Origin: Prevotella heparinolytica
GTDB lineage: Bacteria > Bacteroidota > Bacteroidia > Bacteroidales > Bacteroidaceae
Assembly: GCF_004342845.1 (NCBI RefSeq)
Contig: NZ_SLXB01000023.1
Span: 1-62,752 of the forward strand
Direction: 5' to 3'
DNA: 62,752 nt
In this document: one piece after another, positions 45,792 through 52,076 of the stretch
How positions within the stretch are numbered: position 1 is the first letter of the stretch
Layout of the letters: each line of letters opens with the position of its first letter
Made by a program: the position numbers and the translations under genes
Notes under the pieces: model-generated
Told to the model about the DNA's origin: nothing
Databases searched by the model: none
The model's input: only the letters and a program-made list of their open reading frames with translations

Positions 45792-46454
45792 CTACCCCAT
45801 CACCTCCAGCATTCCCCCCGCAATCTCCATCCTTGCGCATCCCAGCATATCCACGCGTATCACCAGATTGGTTTTTCCGTCGCCGGTTTCCAGCACATAT
45901 CCCTCCAGCCCCATGAGCTTGCCGCCGTTGACACGGACTTTGGCTCCAAGGGGGATATCTATAGGTTCGATGGTTATTTCGCCGTCGCCGTCGTTCACCA
46001 TCCGTTTCAGGCTGCGCATCTGGCTGTCGGGGATGACGGCTACGGAGCGCATGCCACTGTCGGTACGTTTGGCAGCAATGTTCACCATGAAGCGTTTGAT
46101 GTAGGGCAGGTGCACGATGTCCCGGCGGCGCTGCTGCTCCGTACAACGGATAAAGAGCATGGCGGGGAAAAGGATGCGCTCTACGGTGCGGCGCTTGCCG
46201 TCGGCACGGACACGAAGCTCTTGCCGGACGGGGACGTAGACTTCGTAGTCTTTGGCGTCATCGGCCTGCCGGACTATGCGGGCTTCGAGTTTGTCGCGAC
46301 AGATGCGCTCGGAGTTGTTGCCCACAATGGCGATGTACCACTGCTTGGTTTCGGGCTTTTTATCGGGGAAAGATACGCCTACGGCGTCGTCGGTTTCGGC
46401 AACCGGCGCTATCTTCAAGGGCTTAGGCGAACTTATCTTTTTATTTTTTTCCAC
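45792..46454 (-). CDS. upxY: UpxY-family transcription antitermination protein
   Basis: 220 residues with a NusG N-terminal domain (KQWYIAIVGNNSERICRDKL; YVPVRQELRVRADGKRRTVE; FPAMLFIRC) and a C-terminal KOW domain (IPLGAKVRVNGGKLMGLEGY). UpxY proteins let RNA polymerase read through the leader of their own Bacteroides capsule operon. It is the first gene, as usual, but the partner upxZ is not between it and fnlA. Confidence 0.93.
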   Translation of the reverse strand: MEKNKKISSPKPLKIAPVAETDDAVGVSFPDKKPETKQWYIAIVGNNSERICRDKLEARIVRQADDAKDYEVYVPVRQELRVRADGKRRTVERILFPAMLFIRCTEQQRRRDIVHLPYIKRFMVNIAAKRTDSGMRSVAVIPDSQMRSLKRMVNDGDGEITIEPIDIPLGAKVRVNGGKLMGLEGYVLETGDGKTNLVIRVDMLGCARMEIAGGMLEVMG

Positions 46455-46611
46455 AACCTATACTAAAGGTTCGGAGCTTGTTTCAATTCCTTTCGACCTT
46501 AATTTCGGGCTTCCCCCACGCGTTTTCTTTCACAAAAAAAAGTTGCCGAAAGAGAACTTGGATAAGGCGAGACAAAATAAAAAAACGGCTCCGTATTGAA
46601 AAACACACTTC

Positions 46612-46626
46612 TTCCCGATTCGGGAA
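46612..46626. promoter_or_regulatory. Palindrome in the capsule leader
   Basis: TTCCCGA-T-TCGGGAA, a 7-bp stem just downstream of the -7 element; on the minus strand GTGTGTTTTTC follows. It may form the leader pause/terminator that UpxY overrides, but it is short. Confidence 0.35.
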
Positions 46627-46640
46627 TCGACTGTCGGGGA

Positions 46641-46648
46641 CAAAAGTA
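46641..46648 (-). promoter_or_regulatory. -7 element for the capsule operon
   Basis: TACTTTTG on the minus strand fits TAnnTTTG, about 190 bp upstream of upxY. The nearest TTTG lies 29 bp away, too far for a standard -33. Confidence 0.4.
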
Positions 46649-46823
46649 CAACTTTTTTTATATTCTACCGCTTATCTCAAAGGAAAAAAGTAAAAAAAAT
46701 AGAGATTGGAGAGGTCAGGGATTGGAGGAGAGGAGAATATAAGAAGAGGCGGCGGGGATTCCCGGCTCAAGGAGGAAGGCGGCGCACGTGCCTTGACAAA
46801 GGGTTTCATACCGGCGTGCCGCT

Positions 46824-47126
46824 TCATACCTCTTCTTGTCCTCCGTCTTTCTTCGTCAGACCGGGAAAGAGCAGGCGCACGCCTTCCACATAGATGCGAT
46901 GGGCATCTTCCTCATCCGTGAACTCTTCGAAAGCACGCAGAATGTGCTCGTAATAGTCTACCTCGTAGTTGCCTTTGCCTTGCTTGATTTCCTCAAGGTA
47001 GGTCTGGCTCATGTGGCAGACATCACGAAAGTCGTTGCGCCTGATGTGCAGACGGCTCAATTCGCGCATCAGAAAAGTGCCGAAAGCTTCGTGATTGGAG
47101 GCTTTACGGGCCTTCAAGTGTGTCAT
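46824..47126 (-). CDS. Small putative DNA-binding protein of unknown function
   Basis: 100 residues, charged and helical. RNDFRDVCHMSQTYLEEIKQ followed by YEVDYYEHILRAFEEF resembles an Xre-like helix-turn-helix, but the match is weak. It is encoded just upstream of the capsule leader in the same direction and could be part of the locus control. A tight inverted repeat (47169-47188) precedes it. Confidence 0.5.
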   Translation of the reverse strand: MTHLKARKASNHEAFGTFLMRELSRLHIRRNDFRDVCHMSQTYLEEIKQGKGNYEVDYYEHILRAFEEFTDEEDAHRIYVEGVRLLFPGLTKKDGGQEEV

Positions 47127-47168
47127 AAATAATGAAGTTTATTAAATAAACAGGATTGCACGGTAATC

Positions 47169-47188
47169 TGTACCCACATATGGGTACA
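47169..47188. promoter_or_regulatory. Inverted repeat TGTACCCA/TGGGTACA
   Basis: 8-bp perfect arms around CATA, 43 bp upstream of the small putative regulator; a candidate operator or autoregulatory site. Confidence 0.4.
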
Positions 47189-47295
47189 GGCTATCCGAGA
47201 AAATCGAATTAAGAAGTTGTTTTCTGTCTTTCACAGAGGGTATGCGCTTTTATCATTTTCTTGTTTTCTTCTTGTCTATGGCGAGCGCCTCCAAA

Positions 47296-47328
47296 AGAAC
47301 ATGATAAGAACATGATAAGAACATGATA
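47296..47328. repeat. 11-bp tandem repeat AGAACATGATA x3
   Basis: Three exact copies, period 11 bp (one helical turn), followed by a partial copy. It sits in the 400-bp gap between the small putative regulator and the pseudogene block, which otherwise shows only AT-rich sequence and the C7A6G9 tract. Confidence 0.8.
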
Positions 47329-47498
47329 GGAACTTGGTTGGTACGAAGGTAAGATGGCTACTTCTTTTATGTGCTTCCAATCGTGTCAAACTGTTGAAAA
47401 GCTGAAATAAATTCAAAACAGATTCTAATTATATTAACAATAATATACCCTCCGGGAGGTCTTTCGGAGAAAATGAAGATGAAGGTAAAGAATTTTCG

Positions 47499-47520
47499 CC
47501 CCCCCAAAAAAGGGGGGGGG
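47499..47520. repeat. C7-A6-G9 homopolymer hairpin
   Basis: Seven C, six A and nine G in a row, able to fold into a G-C stem. It borders the toprim remnant and may mark a junction; it could also be prone to length change. Confidence 0.7.
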
Positions 47521-47551
47521 CCGGACGTGCTCTCTTTGCACGCCCGGAACG

Positions 47552-48000
47552 AACGAAGCGGGGAGGTTCTTCCACCTCATCATCACCGAAGGCGGAAAGG
47601 ATGCGCTCACCCTCGGCGAAGCGGGCTATCTGTTTGTCATCAGCGTGCCCAACGGGGCGGCGGGCGACCTGCACAAGAGTTTCGAGGCCTTCGACCCGTG
47701 GCTGGACTATGCGCAGAGCATCGTGATTTGCGGCGACACCGACCTGCCAGGGCGCACGCGGACCAAGTACCTGTCCGACTACTTCGGCAACCGATGCCTG
47801 CTCACAATGTTGCCGCACGACTGCAAGGATATCTCCGGCGTGGTGGTGAAGTACGGCATCGACGTGGTGCGCGAAATCATTGACACGGCCAAGCCGCAGC
47901 ACACAGCAGACATCATCACCGTGGGCGAACGCAAGGAGGAGGTGCTGAACGTACTGTGGGACGAATACGACCATGGTTACGACGTGGGCTACGCCTCGCC
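47552..48000 (+). pseudogene. Remnant of a toprim primase/helicase-type protein
   Basis: Readable in one frame as a toprim domain: FFHLIITEGGKDALTLGEAG, then LFVISVPNGAAGDL and SIVICGDTDLPGRTRTKYLS (acidic DTD). It then passes into a linker (GERKEEVLNVLWDEYDHGYD). Both the N-terminal zinc/primase part and the C-terminal helicase are missing, and the frame runs straight into an unrelated amidase fragment. Primase/helicase genes of this type often accompany Bacteroides capsule loci. Not expected to be functional. Confidence 0.7.
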
Positions 48001-48252
48001 CACCAGGTCGGCGCCCACGCCGCCGGCTGGAACGACAAGAGCCTCGGCATCTGCTACGAAGGCGGTCTTGATGAAGACGGACATCCGGCCGACACACGCA
48101 CCTATGCCCAGAAATGCACCCTGATGGATTTGCTGCGCCGATTGCGGAAAGACTATCCCCATGCCCGTATCCTGGGGCACAACCAGCTCGGCCCATCCGT
48201 GCGCAAGGCTTGCCCCTGCTTCGACGCAAGGAAGGAGTACAGGGAGTTGTAG
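48001..48252 (+). pseudogene. 3' remnant of an N-acetylmuramoyl-L-alanine amidase
   Basis: In the +1 phase relative to the toprim remnant: HQVGAHAAGWNDKSLGICYE, then GGLDEDGHPADTRTYAQKC and ILGHNQLGPSVRKACPCFDA, which are the central and C-terminal blocks of the T7-lysozyme-like amidases found beside Bacteroides capsule loci. The N-terminal zinc-ligand region is absent. The join to the toprim fragment at about 48000 looks like a deletion end point. Confidence 0.75.
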
Positions 48253-48310
48253 GGACAATGTGCCCGATGCCCGGAAGAAAGCCCCCTCCTTAAACATCAG
48301 GCACATTCAT

Positions 48311-49396
48311 TTACGCCCCTCGAATGATGCCGCACATCTTCTCAAAAACTTCTACCGCTTCCTTTTTATTCAATCCGGCTTTTACGGCCACAGCGAAAAT
48401 ATCCTCCTTCGTTGGTTCTATACTTTCGTTGATGGAAGTTGTACGATAGCCGTTGATGCCATCGGCAGGCAGCAAATCATAAGCCGGTGCAAAATGCCAA
48501 TCTCCGTCGCGACGGATAAAGGAGAAATTCTTTGCATGGTCATCTTTATTGCCTATCAGATAATTGAATACCATCAGACGGTAGACCTTCCACATCTCGG
48601 CGACACTACGGGTCAATGCCGCACATACCTGAAAAATATGCCTGTAGTCGATACCGGGCAAACGATAATCGGCACCGATAAGCCCGGCAACACTTACCAC
48701 ATGCAATTTACCCTCCGCCGTACGGTCAAAACGTTCGACACCAAAATATTTGTCCTCGAAAAGACGTGTATCAGGCATTTCAACCCCGCATTCCTTAGCG
48801 AGAAGCGAATAGTGATATTCCTCTATCCCTATACGTTGAGAATCTCTCTTTGCACGAAACTTCACCAACCATTCCCTGCCCTCATAATGGGTGAAAATTT
48901 TGGGACGCGCACCTCCGGGAGAGCCTCCCCTGTCCTGAAATTCAATAATCCCCTCTCCTGCATAATCATCACTGTCGAGTATCCGTTCCGCCTCCAATGC
49001 CAGCTTCTCAAAATCCGCATATTCCTGATTGGAAACAACGCTTCTGTCCGGCCGGAATTCCAAAGCTCCGCGCCCTGCAGAGCCGACGAATGCGAGACGA
49101 TCCAACAACGACAGAGTATGCAGCCTGACGCCTTTCTGCTGCAAATACCTATCAAGAATAAGCAAGCCCCACCCATTAGGCAAGCAGTCATCAAAAACAC
49201 CGAAGCCCCCCTCAAATGGACGCGGTTTTGCTATAAAGACACCACTCCTCAACGGCAACTCAAACGGCGAAATGGAAAATCCCGAATTAAGCCATCCGGC
49301 CGAATACTCGAACGCACACAACCCTTCTTTGGTCAGAGCCAACCGCCCAACCAACAAATCGCAATGGATGACCTCTATCTGTCTGATACTATTCAT
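48311..49396 (-). CDS. hipA: HipA-family kinase toxin
   Basis: 361 residues. N-terminal HipA domain (FDDCLPNGWGLLILDRYLQQ; LAFVGSAGRGALEF) and C-terminal kinase core with NKDDHAKNFSF (283-293) and the metal-binding PAYDLLP (304-310), so the catalytic set is intact. E. coli HipA phosphorylates glutamyl-tRNA synthetase and causes persistence; the target here is unknown. It overlaps the antitoxin gene by 8 bp, which is the normal hipBA arrangement. Confidence 0.9.
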   Translation of the reverse strand: MNSIRQIEVIHCDLLVGRLALTKEGLCAFEYSAGWLNSGFSISPFELPLRSGVFIAKPRPFEGGFGVFDDCLPNGWGLLILDRYLQQKGVRLHTLSLLDRLAFVGSAGRGALEFRPDRSVVSNQEYADFEKLALEAERILDSDDYAGEGIIEFQDRGGSPGGARPKIFTHYEGREWLVKFRAKRDSQRIGIEEYHYSLLAKECGVEMPDTRLFEDKYFGVERFDRTAEGKLHVVSVAGLIGADYRLPGIDYRHIFQVCAALTRSVAEMWKVYRLMVFNYLIGNKDDHAKNFSFIRRDGDWHFAPAYDLLPADGINGYRTTSINESIEPTKEDIFAVAVKAGLNKKEAVEVFEKMCGIIRGA

Positions 49397-49706
49397 TCTT
49401 CTGTCCTCTTTTACGGGTAATACTTTGTTCGTTCAGCACCTCGTCCAATGACCGGTACTGCTTCTGCACAAAAAGAGCATCGAACTCAGCAAGCGCATTC
49501 AAGGCAAATCCTATCCGGAGCAATCCCTTTAAGGAGATCTCTCCTGTCTGCTCAAACCTGCGGTAAGTGGCAAACTTGATTCCGGCTCTTGCAGCCAATC
49601 CCTCCTGGGTTAAATTCAGTTCCAATCTCCGAGCCTTCACTCTGGCCGCCATCTGTAGCGCCACCTCGTCGGGAGTAGAAAAATTAATTGCTATTATATT
49701 ATTCAT
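49389..49706 (-). CDS. hipB: HipB-like HTH antitoxin
   Basis: 105 residues. Xre-type HTH at about 22-70: RVKARRLELNLTQEGLAARA followed by GIKFATYRRFEQTG. It would bind HipA and repress the pair. The tail is basic (SITRKRGQKNE). First gene of the two-gene unit. Confidence 0.88.
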   Translation of the reverse strand: MNNIIAINFSTPDEVALQMAARVKARRLELNLTQEGLAARAGIKFATYRRFEQTGEISLKGLLRIGFALNALAEFDALFVQKQYRSLDEVLNEQSITRKRGQKNE

Positions 49707-49749
49707 AACTGCGATATTATCCCACTAACAAATATTATATTGTTCATTA

Positions 49750-49757
49750 CAAAGATA
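49750..49757 (-). promoter_or_regulatory. -7 element for hipBA
   Basis: TATCTTTG on the minus strand; no clean -33. It is 43 bp upstream of hipB. The rest of the 291-bp gap to the carboxyltransferase gene is AT-rich and ends in a terminator. Confidence 0.45.
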
Positions 49758-49871
49758 AGCATTATAATCTAATCGTACTTATTTTAAGCATAATTATTTT
49801 AAGAATCATTGTAATGCGCAAGCAGCCGTATGAATCAAGGACGACAGGGAGCAAGCTTCTTACACTTGATA

Positions 49872-49915
49872 ATAAAAAAAACGGCGAGACACCGGTTTTG
49901 CCCCGGTATCTCGCC
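49872..49915 (-). terminator. Terminator of the carboxyltransferase gene
   Basis: Minus strand: stem GGCGAGATACCGG with CCGGTGTCTCGCC (one mismatch; 49883-49915), followed by a T-run, 83 bp after the stop codon. Confidence 0.8.
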
Positions 49916-49997
49916 TGAAATATTCCTTGTTTTAAGGAGAAACCACTGTATCTTTTGTCCGACAAACGTGCTACGCCTATTCAGTGTACGCGTGCCG

Positions 49998-51773
49998 TCA
50001 AGCAAAGATGTCGCTTCGCTGAATATATGCAATCACATCACCCTTGTTGACCACATCGCCTTGCTTGGCGCACACCTCTACCACGCGCCCCGTGAAGCCG
50101 GTCCACACCTTCTCATACTCTCCCCACGGTGTGGAGACGTAGCAGAACACTTCGTCGTGCTGGTACTTGCGACCGATGAAAGGTTCGGACGAAGGCCCTT
50201 CGACGGAAACTTCCCAAAGCACCTGTCCCTTGGAGGGGGCAACAACGGGGTCGGCTTTGGCACGCTTCAGCTTCTTGATTTCCTCTTCCGAGAATCCGCT
50301 CTTCGCCATGGCAGCATCTTTGGCGCGTTGCAAATCGTCTTCAAAGCGTTTCTTGGCAATGCCCGACTTGTAATCGCGATATTGGCGGTCGTGCATGGCC
50401 AACTCGAAGAGTTCCTCGTCGTCATCGCCATACGCCCAGCCGTTCTCGTCCATCTCCTTCCGGTATTCGTCCAGAGCGTCGGGATAGTTCAGCTGCGGGT
50501 CGGTATCCACGAACTCGTAGCCTTTGGACTTGGCAAGCTCCACGATTTCGGGTGCCAACGCACCGGGCAGGCGCCCGCTCTTGCCCAGAATCATATCCCA
50601 GGTATGGTTGTCGATCATCGTCCAGCGCTCTTCGCCCTTCATCAGCTGCATCAGGTTCATCAGCGCCACGTTCTTGACGTATTGGCTGAAAGGCGTCACC
50701 AGCGGAGGATAACCCAGCTTAGGCCATACGTATTCCACCTCGTCGAACAGCATCACAAGCAAGTCGTCGATGCTGAGCTCAGGTTCGTTCTTGCCCCTCA
50801 ATATCATGTTGATGCCGGCATGCACCCCTTTCAGGTCGGCCATCATGGAGCCCATCATGCCGCCGGGCAGACCGCACTTCAGCAGCAGCGAAGACATGTA
50901 TTTGTTGGTGGGATCCATGAAATAGCCCAGAAAGTCGTCTATGAACTCCTGTGTCATGGCACGAGCCTTCATATAAGCCTTCATGTTGATATCGGGCACT
51001 TGGAAGCCCAAATCCTTCAGCATGGCCTGCACGGAGATGATGTCCGGATGGACTTTTCCCCACGACATCGGCTCCATGGCCACGTCTATGATATCGGCTC
51101 CGTTCTCGCATACCTCAAGGATGGAAGCCATCGAAAGACCCGGTCCGCTATGCCCGTGATACTGTATCAGCACGTCGGGATGCTTCTCCTTGATGGTCCT
51201 GACCAACATGCCCAGCATGCCGGGACGGCCGATGCCCGCCATGTCCTTCAAGCAGATTTCGGGCGCGCCGGCCTCGATGAGCCGGTCGGCAATCCGGGCG
51301 TAATACTCCACGGTATGTACGGGGGAATAGGTGATGCAGAGCGTGGCCTGCGGTATCATTCCTGCCTCCAGCGCATACTTGATGGAAGGAATAATGTTAC
51401 GGGTCTCATTCAGTCCGCAGAAGATGCGGGTAATGTCCACCCCTTGCGCATGCTTCACCTTATACATCAAGCGGCGCACGTCGGCCGGAACGGGATACAT
51501 GCGCAACGCATTCAGACCGCGGTCGAGCATGTGCGTCCGGATGCCCGCTTCCCTGAAAGGACGGGTAAAGGCGCGAACGGCTTTATTGGGATTCTCGCCA
51601 TACAGAAGATTCACCTGTTCGAAAGCTCCTCCGTTTGTCTCGACTCTTGCGAAACAGCCCATTTCAACAATCAACGGGGCGATGCGCTCCAATTGGTCTA
51701 CCCGGGGTTGGTATTTACCGGAAGACTGCCACATGTCCCGGTAAACAAGACTGAATTTGATTTCCTTTTTCAT
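49998..51773 (-). CDS. Oxaloacetate decarboxylase/pyruvate carboxylase subunit B-type carboxyltransferase
   Basis: 591 residues. The carboxyltransferase barrel begins KFSLVYRDMWQSSGKYQPRV, where RDxxQ is the family metal/substrate motif. EICLKDMAGIGRPGMLGMLV carries the active lysine, and LIQYHGHSGPGLSMASILEV the metal-binding histidines. The C-terminal region has the biotinyl-domain layout (FTGRVVEVCAKQGDVVNKGD), but the expected EAMKM biotin site reads STPWGEYEKVW, so the attachment lysine context is lost. It probably works with a separate biotin carrier, or is a paralogue with a different role. It stands alone, with its own terminator. Confidence 0.82.
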   Translation of the reverse strand: MKKEIKFSLVYRDMWQSSGKYQPRVDQLERIAPLIVEMGCFARVETNGGAFEQVNLLYGENPNKAVRAFTRPFREAGIRTHMLDRGLNALRMYPVPADVRRLMYKVKHAQGVDITRIFCGLNETRNIIPSIKYALEAGMIPQATLCITYSPVHTVEYYARIADRLIEAGAPEICLKDMAGIGRPGMLGMLVRTIKEKHPDVLIQYHGHSGPGLSMASILEVCENGADIIDVAMEPMSWGKVHPDIISVQAMLKDLGFQVPDINMKAYMKARAMTQEFIDDFLGYFMDPTNKYMSSLLLKCGLPGGMMGSMMADLKGVHAGINMILRGKNEPELSIDDLLVMLFDEVEYVWPKLGYPPLVTPFSQYVKNVALMNLMQLMKGEERWTMIDNHTWDMILGKSGRLPGALAPEIVELAKSKGYEFVDTDPQLNYPDALDEYRKEMDENGWAYGDDDEELFELAMHDRQYRDYKSGIAKKRFEDDLQRAKDAAMAKSGFSEEEIKKLKRAKADPVVAPSKGQVLWEVSVEGPSSEPFIGRKYQHDEVFCYVSTPWGEYEKVWTGFTGRVVEVCAKQGDVVNKGDVIAYIQRSDIFA

Positions 51774-52076
51774 CGTGGTTAATAATAAATGTTTTTTCTT
51801 TGGTTAACTTAACATATACAAATATAGAATAATCTTCTGACATATAGTTAATGGAAACCCATAAAAATCCACCCGGAATTATATGTTATATATCATATTG
51901 TCGGATGTCCGACTGCTTGTACGACACATTTTTCGCGCCCGGAAACATTTTTTCCGAAAGAATCGTAAAAGCAATGTGATTTTTTCATAATTTTGCCTAC
52001 ATATGTAGAAGCCGTCTGGAATTTATTCTTGAATATGTTCCCGGCAAAAACACTTTAATTATAAACACTTCATTAC
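51774..52076. other. Divergent intergenic region
   Basis: About 300 bp between the leftward carboxyltransferase gene and the rightward M16 gene. -7-like elements are seen for both sides: CAAATATA (51819-51826, minus) and TAATTTTG (51988-51995, plus), each without a good -33. Confidence 0.4.

Larger units (their letters stand above)
46455..46823. other. Leader region of the capsule operon
   Basis: 369 bp without a gene. It holds the likely capsule promoter element (46641-46648), a palindrome (46612-46626) and purine-rich sequence up to the small ORF at 46824. I looked for paired inverted repeats that would mark an invertible promoter and did not find any. Confidence 0.5.

Noticed and set aside
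46455..46823. Invertible capsule promoter
   Set aside because: No matching inverted repeats of useful length flank the -7 element.
47499..47520. Rho-independent terminator
   Set aside because: The C7A6G9 hairpin has no T-run and ends no clear gene.
47429..48229. 266-residue ORF on the minus strand over the pseudogene block
   Set aside because: Low-complexity Arg/Gly-rich reading; the plus strand gives recognisable toprim and amidase sequence.
49830..51782. 650-residue ORF on the plus strand
   Set aside because: It is antisense to the carboxyltransferase gene, has no family features, and its codons mirror the real gene.
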